The notes under the pieces were generated by a model, which worked only from the letters and a program-made list of their open reading frames with translations, ran no database searches and was not told where the DNA came from. From Mesorhizobium sp. Pch-S (GTDB lineage Bacteria; Pseudomonadota; Alphaproteobacteria; Rhizobiales; Rhizobiaceae): a stretch of 64,000 bases of DNA. Shown one piece after another: positions 28,097 through 37,142 of the stretch; positions within the stretch are counted from its first letter, which is position 1, and the number at the start of each line of letters is the position of its first letter. The DNA is taken from contig NZ_CP029562.1 of assembly GCF_004136315.1 (NCBI RefSeq), forward strand, positions 3,043,501 to 3,107,500, given 5' to 3'. The position numbers were made by a program, and so were the translations under genes.

Positions 28097-29673
28097 TGGC
28101 CGGCCATTCGCTTCGACTGCACATACAGCAGCCAGGTAAGGGGCAGCGACATCAGCACCATGATCGCCGCATAGGGCGCAGCTGCCGCATAGTCGATCTC
28201 GCCGCTGTAGTTCCAGAAGGCCATGGCCAGCGTACGCGTGCCGTTGGGGGCCAGCATCTGGGTAGCGGTCAACTCGTTCATGATGCCAAGCGCCACCAGC
28301 GCCATGCCAGCGGCAGCACCCGGCGCCGACAGGCGGATGGTCGTTGCCCAGAGCGCTTTCAGCGGCGAACGGCCCAGGCTGCCCGCAGCACGTTCCAGTT
28401 CCACCGGCGCCTGCGCGATCGAGGCACGCAGCGACACCAGCGCGCGCGGCAGGAACATCAGCACATAGGCAAACAGGATGGTGGCAAGCGTCTGGTAAAG
28501 CGGCTGGACGACGCGCACCGCGATGGTGACCAGCGCCAGTGCAACCACAACGCCGGGTAATGCTCCGACCACATAGTTGCAGCCTTCCAGGATACGTTGC
28601 AGGCGGCCGGGGGCGCGGATCGACAGCCATGCCATCGGCGTCGCGGCGATGGTTGCCAGCACGCCCCCCGCTACGGCCAGGAACAGGGTCTGGCCGAGTG
28701 CCAGGCCGATCTCATCCATGCGCCAGACGTCACTGCCGCCGGCGATGAGCCAGCGGCCGATGGTCAGGAACGGCACGCCGATGGCCAGCAGCGTAACGAC
28801 GACCGGCAACGCCAGGCAAGGCAAGGTAGCGCGGCCGAGTGCCGTACGCTGCTTCAGGCGAGCGGCACCGGAACCGACACGGGCATAGCGCTCCTCGCCT
28901 CGCACCAGTATCTCGAGCGTTAGCAGCACAAGACAGCAGGCAACCAGGACGCCGGCCAGCATGTTGGCGGCTGGGCCGTTGAAGGTCGACTGGAACTGGT
29001 CGACGATCGCGGTGGTGAAGGTGTCGAAGCGGACAAAGACGTAGAGGCCATATTCGGCAAGCAGGTGCAACCCGACCAGCAGCGCGCCGCCGCATAGTGC
29101 CAGGCGCAGTTGCGGCAGCACCACCCGGAAGAAAACACGCCAGGGGCTGAGGCCCAAAGAAGCGGCGGCATCTTCCAGAGCAGGATCGAGACGGCGGAAG
29201 GCGGCGGAAACCGGCAAATAGAGGAAGGGGAAATAGGCGATCACCGAAACCCAGGCACCGGCGAACAGGCCATTGAGATCCGGCCAGAAGGTGATCCAGG
29301 CGTAGGAATGCACAAAGGCCGGTACCGCCAGCGGTGCTACGGCAAGCCATGACCACAGCCGCGCACCAGGCAGATCGCTGCGCTCCGTCAACCAGGCAAG
29401 CGCCACCGACAGCACCGCGCAAATCGGCACCGCCAGTAGGACGAGAAGGACGGTGTTGACGAGCAGTTCGCCGACGCGTGGCCGGAACACCAGTTGCACA
29501 ACTGTCGCCCAGCCGGTCTGGATGGCAATGAAGACCACGAAGGCAAGCGGCAGCAGCGCCAGGATGGAAATGACGATCGCCGTCAGCGTGATCAGCGGAA
29601 AGGCGCGGGCTGGAGCTCGCCGAAAGGGCATGCGAGCCGGCGCCTCGGTCTGCGCGAGTTCGCCCGAAGCCAT
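28093..29673 (-). CDS. fbpB: Ferric iron ABC transporter permease (FbpB-like)
   Basis: 526 residues with about 12 membrane segments: a fused double permease, as in FbpB/SfuB/AfuB. Two EAA-like loops are visible, [20 protein letters not shown] in the first half and [20 protein letters not shown] in the second. The start is ATG 29673, after GGGTGAC. The ATPase gene overlaps its stop by 4 bp. It carries Fe(III) across the inner membrane. Confidence 0.88.
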   Translation of the reverse strand: MASGELAQTEAPARMPFRRAPARAFPLITLTAIVISILALLPLAFVVFIAIQTGWATVVQLVFRPRVGELLVNTVLLVLLAVPICAVLSVALAWLTERSDLPGARLWSWLAVAPLAVPAFVHSYAWITFWPDLNGLFAGAWVSVIAYFPFLYLPVSAAFRRLDPALEDAAASLGLSPWRVFFRVVLPQLRLALCGGALLVGLHLLAEYGLYVFVRFDTFTTAIVDQFQSTFNGPAANMLAGVLVACCLVLLTLEILVRGEERYARVGSGAARLKQRTALGRATLPCLALPVVVTLLAIGVPFLTIGRWLIAGGSDVWRMDEIGLALGQTLFLAVAGGVLATIAATPMAWLSIRAPGRLQRILEGCNYVVGALPGVVVALALVTIAVRVVQPLYQTLATILFAYVLMFLPRALVSLRASIAQAPVELERAAGSLGRSPLKALWATTIRLSAPGAAAGMALVALGIMNELTATQMLAPNGTRTLAMAFWNYSGEIDYAAAAPYAAIMVLMSLPLTWLLYVQSKRMAGQ

Positions 29674-29770
29674 CAAGTCACCCGCGCTGTCCCGCCATGC
29701 GGCGGGCCTGGATGAGGGGAAGGGCTATGGGCTGCTTGGCCATCTGGGGAGTTGGTCTCTGAAACGAAAT

Positions 29771-29793
29771 GCTCCCGCGGGGACCGCGGGAGC
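29771..29793. terminator. Strong hairpin between fbpA and fbpB
   Basis: Perfect 10-bp GC stem GCTCCCGCGG / CCGCGGGAGC with loop GGA, in the 155-bp gap between the binding-protein gene and the permease gene, which run the same way. There is no long U-run. Such a hairpin after a binding-protein gene usually stabilizes its mRNA or partly terminates, giving more FbpA than FbpB and FbpC. The role is inferred. Confidence 0.7.
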
Positions 29794-29828
29794 GTTGTCT
29801 GTGCGGTCCTTATTAGGATGAATGCCGG

Positions 29829-30839
29829 CTAAAGCAAGCCAGCAGCCGTCATCAAATCGGTCACCTTCTTGGAGTTGAGCTTCTGCGGGTCGATCTTGGG
29901 AGCCTGCAGGTCGGTCAGCGGCACGAGTTTGGCGTTCGATTCCGCACCATTGCCGACGGCATATTCGAAAGAGGTGCCGGTTTTCAGGATGTCCTGGCCA
30001 TCCTTGCCGGCGAGCCACTTCACGAAGGCCTGGGCGTCCTTGGCGTTCTTGGACGAGGCGAGTACGCCGGCACCGGAAACCGAGACGAAAGCGCCCGGAT
30101 CCTGGTTCTTGAAGTAGTACTGCACGACGTTCTTGCTGTTCTCGCCGGTCTTATTCTGGTCGCCGAAATAGTAGTAGTGATAGATCACGCCGCCATCGAC
30201 CTGGCCGGCATTCACCGCCTTCAGCACCGTGCTGTTGCCCTTGAACGGCTTGAAGTTCTCCTTCATGGCCTTGAGCCAGGTGGCTGTCGCCTCTTCGCCC
30301 TTGATCTCGAGCAGGGCTGAAACGATTGCCTGGAAGTCGGCGCCGGATGGCGATGCGCCCCAGCGGCCCTTCCAGTCGGCGTTGGCGAGGTCGAGCAGCG
30401 ACTTCGGCAGCTGGTCTTCCTTGAGCTTTTCCTTGTTGTAGACGAAGACGGTGCTGCGCGCTGCGATGCCGACCCACTTGCCGTCGGACGGGCGATACTG
30501 TTCCGGCACCAGCGCCAGGGTGTCGGCGTCGATCGGCGCAAACAGGCCGGCCGCATCGACCAGCGCCATGGCCGGCGAATTCTCGGTGAGGAAGACGTCG
30601 GCCGGCGAAGCCTTGCCTTCCGCCACGATCTGGTTGGAGAACTCGCTGTCGCCGCCATTGCGCAGCGTCACCTTGATGCCGGTCTCCTTGGTGAAGGCTT
30701 CAGCCCATTCCTTGGCAAGGCTTTCATGCTGGGCGTTGTAGACGACAATGCCGTCGCCGTCCGCGGCCATGGCCGGGAACACGGCAACGCTGATCGTGAG
30801 TGCGGCAGCACCCGCCAGCATCGAAAGAATGGACTTCAT
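29829..30839 (-). CDS. fbpA: Ferric iron-binding periplasmic protein (FbpA-like)
   Basis: 336 residues. The signal peptide ends about residue 26 (FPAMA), and the mature protein starts ADGDGIVVYNAQHE, the typical FbpA/AfuA/SfuA start. A tyrosine cluster at 220-224 (IYHYYYFGD) matches the iron-ligating tyrosines of this family. It binds Fe(III) in the periplasm. ATG 30839 has GGAGACC upstream. It heads the fbpABC operon and has an IRO motif 51 bp before its start. Confidence 0.9.
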   Translation of the reverse strand: MKSILSMLAGAAALTISVAVFPAMAADGDGIVVYNAQHESLAKEWAEAFTKETGIKVTLRNGGDSEFSNQIVAEGKASPADVFLTENSPAMALVDAAGLFAPIDADTLALVPEQYRPSDGKWVGIAARSTVFVYNKEKLKEDQLPKSLLDLANADWKGRWGASPSGADFQAIVSALLEIKGEEATATWLKAMKENFKPFKGNSTVLKAVNAGQVDGGVIYHYYYFGDQNKTGENSKNVVQYYFKNQDPGAFVSVSGAGVLASSKNAKDAQAFVKWLAGKDGQDILKTGTSFEYAVGNGAESNAKLVPLTDLQAPKIDPQKLNSKKVTDLMTAAGLL

Positions 30840-30889
30840 CAAGGTCTCCTCGGTTGAGCGATCCAGTGTCGGGAGCAGCTATCGATACA

Positions 30890-30904
30890 TGATCGGCCGA
30901 GTCA
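30890..30904. promoter_or_regulatory. Iron-responsive operator (IRO), TGA-N9-TCA, upstream of fbpA
   Basis: TGATCGGCCGAGTCA matches TGA-N9-TCA. On the minus strand it overlaps a TTGACT hexamer suited as a -35 element, with TTGACA nearby, so RirA binding would block the fbpA promoter. It is the third such motif in the window, and all three lie before iron-uptake genes. Confidence 0.65.
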
Positions 30905-31603
30905 ACATTTTGTCAAATGAAACGGCTGCGGCATGTCGCCCGGCGTGGCCGACACCCAAAATCACATGGGCGATCACATCATCCTGACACTTGCTGCCAG
31001 AATTTTTGGGCATTTGGTTCCAGCATGTCGCGGAGCGCGTCGGATTTTGGTTGCGCGATTGTCTGCTGACAGAAGCCGTACCCGCCCGGTGCAATCTGCC
31101 GCTTTGTTTTCGCGAAGAGATTGCCGAAACGGCGTCTGCGGATATGGCAGGGAAGAGACGCTACGCGGGTCAGTAGAAAATTCTGCATGACTTTCAAAGG
31201 ATTACGAGCAAGGCAAGGGATCTGAAAAGCTGATCCGGCAGAGACGTCAGTGACGACTGATCGGTGTTAGGGCGCTTTGTTCGCCAGGCAAGGGTCCAGT
31301 GCGTCCCGACTGTCTGACGATGCTTGCTGCGCGCCGTCGGCAAGGTGGCGATGGGCATCGAAATTTCTTTTCGCGTCGCAGTAAAAGCCCAGCCGTTTTT
31401 TGCGAAAACCACGATCTGGTCGTGTCTAAACGACCCCTGACGAGCGTTCGTCCCTATTTTTACCACTGTCTAATAAGAGCGATTCATGTAGAAAGCGCGC
31501 TCCGCCGATCACGGTAAATTGAAGATCGCACCGCGCGTTCCCATATCGAGTTCGCGCCGACCGGAGACGCGGCGGGGGTTCACGTTTTGCCGGATGGACG
31601 ACG
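30905..31603. other. Long intergenic interval without a recognisable gene
   Basis: About 700 bp between the divergent fbpA and RND adaptor genes. Short open frames exist on both strands (for example 30991-31176 plus, 31194-31466 minus) but none has family similarity I can recognise, a good ribosome site or consistent codon use. It may hold two promoters, a small RNA or decayed sequence. I see no insertion-sequence ends. Confidence 0.5.
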
Positions 31604-32746
31604 ATGCCGAAAATGAGGTTTCACAAGGTCGCAGCCATTGTGGTGCTTGTTGGCTTTGCGGCGTGGATGGGTACTGGACATTTCTCCTCCGTGGGCAGCG
31701 CCGCCGCGGAGCAGCCCAAAGCCGAGGTCAAGCCTGAACAGGCGGAGCAGAAGGCTTCACTGCGTATCGTCAAGGTGGTGACGCCGCCGCGCAGCGAACA
31801 TGCGCGGGCGATCCGCATTTCCGGCGTCACCGAAGCCGACAAGCGTGCCGTGCTTGCCACGCGCGTGGCCGGTATCATCAGCGAGTTGCCGGTCAAGCAG
31901 GGCGATCACGTCAAGATCGGCGACATCGTACTGATGCTCGATGCCGAAGAGAAGATCTCCGCGGTCGAGAATGCTCGCCAGCTGAAAGGTCAGCGCCAGG
32001 CCGAACTCGATGCTGCCGAGCGGCTCGCCAAGACCGGTAATCTAGCCAAGCTGCAGCTCGACAGTGCGCGTTCAGCGCTCGCGCTGGCGACATCGCAGCT
32101 CTCCGCCGCAGAATCCGAACTCACCCGCAAGGAAGTAAAGGCGCCGTTCGATGGTGTCATCGACCGCGTGCCGGTCGAACTCGGCAGCGCCGTGCCATTG
32201 GGCGGCGAAGTGGCGACCATCCTCAGCCTTGACCCGGTGATCGCGCGCGGCGAAGTCAGCGAACGCGACCTCGGCTATCTCAAGATCGGCGACAAGGCCA
32301 ATGTGCGCCTTGTCAGCGGCCAGGTCGCCGAAGGCACCGTGCGCTACATCAGCAGAGACGCTTCGGCGGCAACCCGCACCTTCCGTGTCGAGATCGCCAT
32401 TCCGAATGCGGATAATGCCATCCCCGCCGGCATGACCGCCGAAATCACGCTGTCGGCCAAACCGACCGATGCGGTTATGCTGCCGCGTTCGGTGGTGACT
32501 CTGGGCAAGAAGGGCGACCTGGGTATTCGCGCTGTCGACAAGGACAACAAGGTCATGTTTTTCCCGATCGACCTGGTCGACGACATGCCAGGCGGCCTTG
32601 TGCTTGGCGGTATTCCTGCGGATGCGCGCATCATCGTCGCCGGCCAGGAACTGGTGACGGAAGGCGACGTCGTGCAGCCGGTCGCGGCTGATCCGCAGGA
32701 AATCAAGAAGCTGGTTGGCGACAACGCCATCGGTGGAACGCTCTAA
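31604..32746 (+). CDS. RND efflux periplasmic adaptor (MFP/HlyD family)
   Basis: 380 residues. An N-terminal signal or anchor (about 5-30) is followed by the membrane-fusion layout: lipoyl half (VLATRVAGIISELPVKQGDHV), an alpha-helical hairpin (about 115-165, ENARQLKGQRQAELDAAERL), the second lipoyl half (KEVKAPFDGVIDRVPVELGS) and beta-barrel/MP domains. It bridges the RND pump to an outer-membrane channel. No TolC-like gene or TetR regulator is adjacent. ATG 31613 is an alternative start. Confidence 0.9.
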   Translation: MPKMRFHKVAAIVVLVGFAAWMGTGHFSSVGSAAAEQPKAEVKPEQAEQKASLRIVKVVTPPRSEHARAIRISGVTEADKRAVLATRVAGIISELPVKQGDHVKIGDIVLMLDAEEKISAVENARQLKGQRQAELDAAERLAKTGNLAKLQLDSARSALALATSQLSAAESELTRKEVKAPFDGVIDRVPVELGSAVPLGGEVATILSLDPVIARGEVSERDLGYLKIGDKANVRLVSGQVAEGTVRYISRDASAATRTFRVEIAIPNADNAIPAGMTAEITLSAKPTDAVMLPRSVVTLGKKGDLGIRAVDKDNKVMFFPIDLVDDMPGGLVLGGIPADARIIVAGQELVTEGDVVQPVAADPQEIKKLVGDNAIGGTL

Positions 32747-32755
32747 CTCTTTGTT

Positions 32756-32815
32756 TTCACGCAATTCCGAACGGAAAGCCGCTACGCACTTTTCCTGGAA
32801 TTGCTTTAGCCGTCG
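32756..32815 (-). repeat. Dispersed family 1 repeat between RND adaptor and pump
   Basis: In reverse orientation it reads GCAATTCCAGGAAAAGTGCG, then CGGCTTTCCGTTCGGAATTGCGT, the same element as 39657-39719. It begins 10 bp after the adaptor stop and ends about 30 bp before the pump start. Its place inside an operon means it must be transcribed. Confidence 0.75.
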
Positions 32816-32844
32816 TATCGAAATCCGATTTCGGGATCTGCCCC

Positions 32845-35800
32845 ATGGATATCGTCAAGCTTGCCATTCAGAATGCGCGGCTGACCATTTCGGTGTTGCT
32901 GTTTCTGCTGCTTGCAGGCGCCATCGCGTATATGTCGGTGCCGAAGGAAGCCGAACCCGACGTACCGATCCCGATGATGTACGTCTCCCTGGTCTATCAG
33001 GGAATTTCGCCCGAGGATTCGGAGCGGCTGCTGCTCAGGCCGGTCGAGACCAAGCTCAAGAGCCTTAAGGGGCTGAAGGAAATGCGCTCGGCCGCCTATC
33101 AGGGTGGTGGCTATGTGCTGGTCGAATTCGACCCGTCGACCAATCTCGCGCAGGCGCTGCAGGACACGCGTTCCAAGGTGCAGGACGCCAAGGCGGATCT
33201 GCCGCAGGCAGCCGAAGAACCGACGGTCAACGAAGTCAACATCTCCGAGTTCCCGGTGCTCGTCGTCACCCTGTCCGGCAATGTGCCGGAGCGGGTGCTG
33301 GCCAAGGCTGCGCGCGAACTGCGTGACCGCATCGAGGAAGTTCCCGGCGTGCTGGAAGGCACGTTGCAAGGCTCGCGCGACGATCTCGTCGAAGTTGTCG
33401 TCGATCCGGTCAAGCTCTCTTCCTACGGACTGCAGCTCGACCAGCTGATGCAGGGCGTCGGCCAGTCCAACAGCCTGGTTGCCGCGGGTAATATCGAGGG
33501 TTCGGAAGGCAAGTACGCGGTCAAGGTGCCGTCGCTGATCGAAACGCCGGAAGATGTCGCCAACCTGCCCGTGGTGGCGCGGCCGAACGCGGTGGTGCAG
33601 GCCAAGGACGTCGCTTCCATCCGCTCGACCTTCAAGGATGCCGAGACCATCACGCGCCTGGACGGGAAACCGGCCATCGCCATCGAAGTGAAGAAGCGTA
33701 TCGGCGCCAACATCGTCGAGACGATCGAGGGCGCCAAGAGGGTCGCCAACGAGTTCGTCAAGATCGCGCCGGCTGGCATGGAAGTCACCTATACACAGGA
33801 CAAATCTGTCTTCGTGAAGCAATTGCTGAACGATCTGCAGAACCACGTTCTGATTGCCGTCATCCTGGTCTTCATCGTCATTCTCTACGCACTTTCCGGT
33901 CGTGCCTCACTGCTGATCGGCCTGGCGATTCCGTCATCCTTCCTGATCGGCATCCTGTTGCTGGCGCTGATGGGCTACACGATCAACATGATCGTGCTGT
34001 TCAGCTTGATCCTGGCGGTCGGCATGCTGGTGGACGATGCCATCATCGTCACCGAATTCGCTGAAAGGCGCATGACGGAAGGCATGGCGAAGGAAGAGGC
34101 CTTCGCTCTGGCCGCCAAGCGCATGGCCGGTCCGGTCATCGCCGCCACGATGACGCGTATCGCCGCCTTCTCGCCGCTGCTGTTCTGGCCAGGCATCATC
34201 GGCGACTTCATGAAGTATCTGCCGATCACGCTCATCGTCACGCTGGCTGCGTCGATGCTCTATGCCCTGGTTTTCACGCCGACACTGGGTGCGATCTTCG
34301 CCAAGGCAGAGGTCCACAGCGAGGAGGAGCGCAAGGATGGCGCCTATATGGCGGTCGTGCGCAAGGCGGTGCAGTATCCGAAGACCGTTCTGGTGATGAC
34401 CGTCGTGTTGCTGGTCGGCATTCAGGTCGGCTACTCCAAATATGGTGCCGGCGTCGAGTTCTTCCCGAATGTCGAACCGGATTATGGCCTGCTCTATGTG
34501 CACGCCCGCGGCAACCTCTCGCTTGCCGAAATGGACGCTGCGACGCGCACTGCTGAGGAGAAGCTTCTGGGCTGGCCGGGCGTGAAGTCGGTCTATACGC
34601 GCGTCGGCAAGACGCGGGGTGGTGGCGCAGACGTTCCCGAGGATGTCGTCGGCGTCATCCAGTACGAATTCGTCGACTGGCGCGAGCGCAAGGCCGCGAA
34701 CCAGATCCTCGACGACCTGCGCAAGGCAACCGCCGGCATTCCGGGCGTCGATGTCGAAGTGCGCGTGCCTGAGGCTGGCCCACCGACCGGCAAGCCGATC
34801 CAGGTGCGTATCTCGGCTGTCGATCCGGCCGGCATTGAAAAGGTGGCACGCGATGTCGCAACGCACATCGCAAAGGTACCCAGTGTCATCGACGTCACGG
34901 ATGGTCTGCCGCCACCCGGCATCGACTGGGCACTCGAGGTCGACCGCAGCAAGGCAGCGCAATACGGCGTCAACCCAACCTCCGTCGGCACTGTCGTGCA
35001 GCTCGTCACCAATGGGCTGAAGCTCAGCGAATACCGCCCGGCCGGTGCCGACAAGGCGGTCGATATACGACTGCGTCTGCCGGAGGACCGGCGGACACTG
35101 TCGACGCTGGACGAATTGCGCGTGCAGACCAGCCAGGGCTCGGTGCCGATCGCCAACTTCGTCATCCGCAAGCCGGAACCAAGCGTCGGCACACTGAACC
35201 GTATCGATGGGGCCCGCACCGTGGTGGTTCAGGCCAACGTCGCGGCGGGAGCGCAAGTGGCGGCGGTGCAGGCAGAGGTGACCAAGGCGATCGCCGACAT
35301 GGGCCTTCCAGACAACTTCCGCTGGAAGCTGGCCGGCTCCAACGAAGACAGCGCGGAAGCGAGTGCGTTCCTGTCGAAGGCATTCGGCGCTGCGATCTTC
35401 CTGATCTTCCTGGTGCTGTTGGCGCAGTTCAACAAGTTCACATCGGTGTGGCTGGTGCTCTCCTGCGTGGTCATGGCGACGATCGGCGTGTTCCTCGGAC
35501 TGATGATGACCGGCCAGCCGTTCGGCATCGTCATGTCCGGCATCGGCGTCATCGCACTGGCCGGTGTCGTGGTGAACAACAACATCGTGCTGATCGACAC
35601 CTACGATCGGTTGCGTGAAGAAGGCTGGGACAAGACGGAAGCGGTGCTGCAGACCTGTCGCGAACGCGCCCGTCCGGTGGTACTGACCGCCGTGTCGGCG
35701 ATCCTCGGCGTGCTGCCGATCGCGTTTGGTCTCGGCCTCGAGATTTTCCACCACGAAACGACGATCAACGCGCCGTCGACGCAATGGTGGATTTCGCTGT

Positions 35801-35853
35801 CGTCGGCGATCGTGTTCGGCCTGTCTTTCGCGACGCTGCTGACATTGTGGTGA
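32845..35853 (+). CDS. RND efflux permease, truncated by a frameshift near the 3' end
   Basis: 1002 residues of an AcrB-type proton/drug antiporter. TM1 is at about 9-30, followed by porter domains, TM2-6, the docking region and TM7-12. The paired acidic residues of the proton relay are Asp397-Asp398 (GMLVDDAIIV). The frame ends at SFATLLTLW-stop, in the middle of TM12, where the family continues as LTLVVTPAMLM. The missing part is present in another frame (to 36002). A one-base loss in TTG(G)TGGTGACG at about 35846-35850 explains this. Either the gene is damaged or the base is a sequencing error. Confidence 0.88.
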   Translation: MDIVKLAIQNARLTISVLLFLLLAGAIAYMSVPKEAEPDVPIPMMYVSLVYQGISPEDSERLLLRPVETKLKSLKGLKEMRSAAYQGGGYVLVEFDPSTNLAQALQDTRSKVQDAKADLPQAAEEPTVNEVNISEFPVLVVTLSGNVPERVLAKAARELRDRIEEVPGVLEGTLQGSRDDLVEVVVDPVKLSSYGLQLDQLMQGVGQSNSLVAAGNIEGSEGKYAVKVPSLIETPEDVANLPVVARPNAVVQAKDVASIRSTFKDAETITRLDGKPAIAIEVKKRIGANIVETIEGAKRVANEFVKIAPAGMEVTYTQDKSVFVKQLLNDLQNHVLIAVILVFIVILYALSGRASLLIGLAIPSSFLIGILLLALMGYTINMIVLFSLILAVGMLVDDAIIVTEFAERRMTEGMAKEEAFALAAKRMAGPVIAATMTRIAAFSPLLFWPGIIGDFMKYLPITLIVTLAASMLYALVFTPTLGAIFAKAEVHSEEERKDGAYMAVVRKAVQYPKTVLVMTVVLLVGIQVGYSKYGAGVEFFPNVEPDYGLLYVHARGNLSLAEMDAATRTAEEKLLGWPGVKSVYTRVGKTRGGGADVPEDVVGVIQYEFVDWRERKAANQILDDLRKATAGIPGVDVEVRVPEAGPPTGKPIQVRISAVDPAGIEKVARDVATHIAKVPSVIDVTDGLPPPGIDWALEVDRSKAAQYGVNPTSVGTVVQLVTNGLKLSEYRPAGADKAVDIRLRLPEDRRTLSTLDELRVQTSQGSVPIANFVIRKPEPSVGTLNRIDGARTVVVQANVAAGAQVAAVQAEVTKAIADMGLPDNFRWKLAGSNEDSAEASAFLSKAFGAAIFLIFLVLLAQFNKFTSVWLVLSCVVMATIGVFLGLMMTGQPFGIVMSGIGVIALAGVVVNNNIVLIDTYDRLREEGWDKTEAVLQTCRERARPVVLTAVSAILGVLPIAFGLGLEIFHHETTINAPSTQWWISLSSAIVFGLSFATLLTLW

Positions 35854-36002
35854 CGCCGGCCATGCTGATGGTTTTCACCCGCGCCAAGCGCAAGCCCGGT
35901 CAGCGCAGCTGGCTGGGCCGGTTGTTCCGCCGGGGCAAGGTCGCGTCCAATGACGACGTGCCGGATCTCGGTGCAGGGGCATTGCCCAAGGCTGCGGAGT
36001 AA
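35854..36002 (+). pseudogene. Out-of-frame 3' end of the RND permease
   Basis: Read in the shifted frame, the sequence after the early stop continues as VVTPAMLMVFTRAKRKPGQR and then a charged cytoplasmic tail ending GALPKAAE at 36002. This is the normal end of the preceding pump gene. Restoring one G near 35848 would give a protein of about 1052 residues, the usual RND length. A strong terminator follows 20 bp later. Confidence 0.85.
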
Positions 36003-36021
36003 GGCCGTCGCGACAACATCA

Positions 36022-36055
36022 AAAGGCCGCCGGGTAGACCCGGCGGCCTTTTTGT
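36022..36055. terminator. Rho-independent terminator after the RND operon
   Basis: Perfect 12-bp stem AGGCCGCCGGGT (36025-36036) / ACCCGGCGGCCT (36039-36050) with A-run before and TTTTTG after. It serves both the plus-strand RND operon and the convergent NAD(P)-binding protein gene. Confidence 0.9.
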
Positions 36056-36074
36056 TTTTGTGGTCCCATGATCG

Positions 36075-37040
36075 TCATGCAGCTTCCTTCTGCGCCGCGA
36101 GGCTTGCGACAGGAATGCCGAGATCGGTCAGCGCCTCGGCGACAGCGCGGTCGAGCGGTGTGTGCGGGATCGATCCGATCACATCTTCCAGACGGTTTGA
36201 TGCCAGGCGGTGTGGTTGGAAGCGCAGATAGGCCATCTGCAGCATCGCCTTCCACATCGGCATGAAGGGTGCGCCGATCTTGAACACCCACCAGGGTAGC
36301 GAAGACATTGCGAGTTTCTGGCCTACGGCCCTTTCCATGGCGGCCTTCATCTGCAGGTCGGTGATGGCGTGGCCCGGGAAATGGAAGGTCTCATAGTAAC
36401 CCAGCTGATCCTGTCGGTCCGCCAGTTCGACAAAGGTCGCGGCGAGATCGGGCAGATATGCCCATTCATGCACGATATCGGCCGGGCCGGCGGCGGTGTA
36501 GACGCCCTTCTGGATCTTCGATGCCATGCCGAGGTCAAACCACGAGCCGGTGCCAGTGCCACCGAAGAAATCGCCGGCGCGGAGCAGGATGGTGCGCAGG
36601 CGTCCGGCGTCGGCTTCCGTGCGCAGCATGGTTTCCAGCGCAACGCGGATGCGGCCCTTCTCGGTCGTCGGGTTGAACGGCGTGTCTTCGGTGATGATTT
36701 CCGGGAGCGGTGAGCCGTAATTGTAGATGGTGCCGGGGAAGAGCAGGATGGCACCATTGGCTTCGCAGGCAGCGACCACATTCTCGGCCATCGGCAGGAC
36801 ACTGCTCCAGTCGGAATAGACCGGGCTCAGGCCGTGGAAGATGATGTCGACGCCGGCGGTGGCGCGCACCAGGGCCTCGCGGTCGAGGGCGTTGGCGGCG
36901 ATGCCGGTGGCGCCGGCGAGATCTGCCGGCAGCTTGCCGCTGCGGGTGATGCCGCGGACGTGGTAGCCGGCCTGGATGAAGGCCTTGCCGACAGCGCGGC
37001 CGAGCCGTCCATTGGCGCCGAGGATTGCGATGCTGGTCAT
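36075..37040 (-). CDS. NAD(P)-binding Rossmann-fold protein (atypical SDR / epimerase-like)
   Basis: 321 residues. The N-terminal nucleotide motif is ILGANGRLGRAV (about 5-16), an NmrA/atypical-SDR form of GxxGxxG. A YNYGSPL segment follows at about 107-113; a full YxxxK catalytic pair is not obvious, so activity is uncertain. Such proteins act as NAD(P)-dependent epimerases, reductases or redox sensors. It is divergent from a LysR regulator 97 bp away. Confidence 0.78.
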   Translation of the reverse strand: MTSIAILGANGRLGRAVGKAFIQAGYHVRGITRSGKLPADLAGATGIAANALDREALVRATAGVDIIFHGLSPVYSDWSSVLPMAENVVAACEANGAILLFPGTIYNYGSPLPEIITEDTPFNPTTEKGRIRVALETMLRTEADAGRLRTILLRAGDFFGGTGTGSWFDLGMASKIQKGVYTAAGPADIVHEWAYLPDLAATFVELADRQDQLGYYETFHFPGHAITDLQMKAAMERAVGQKLAMSSLPWWVFKIGAPFMPMWKAMLQMAYLRFQPHRLASNRLEDVIGSIPHTPLDRAVAEALTDLGIPVASLAAQKEAA

Positions 37041-37082
37041 GTCGGATCTCCTTGTCGGTGTTGCAATGTCCCTATTTTTGCC

Positions 37083-37142
37083 ATTTCATCGACGAATGGA
37101 AATTGACTGTTTTTGGCTTTGTGATATTCATTTTTGAATGAA
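37083..37142. promoter_or_regulatory. Two TTCAT/ATGAA palindromes in divergent LysR promoter
   Basis: TTCATT-TTTG-AATGAA at 37127-37142 is a perfect palindrome that contains the LysR start codon. A second, imperfect one, ATTTCAT...ATGGAAAT, lies at 37083-37103. The shared half-site suggests two LysR dimers controlling both divergent genes. This is an inference from symmetry and position. Confidence 0.45.

Noticed and set aside
28097..28630. N-terminal extension of FbpC
   Set aside because: It is the fbpB 3' end read in another frame; ATG 28096 overlaps the fbpB stop and fits the family start.
30991..31466. Short frames on both strands in the fbpA-RND gap
   Set aside because: No ribosome site, no recognisable family, and overlapping frames on both strands look alike in quality.
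33934..35784. 616-codon minus-strand frame inside the RND pump
   Set aside because: Antisense to a clear RND permease, rich in Arg/His/Asp with no family similarity; a high-GC shadow frame.
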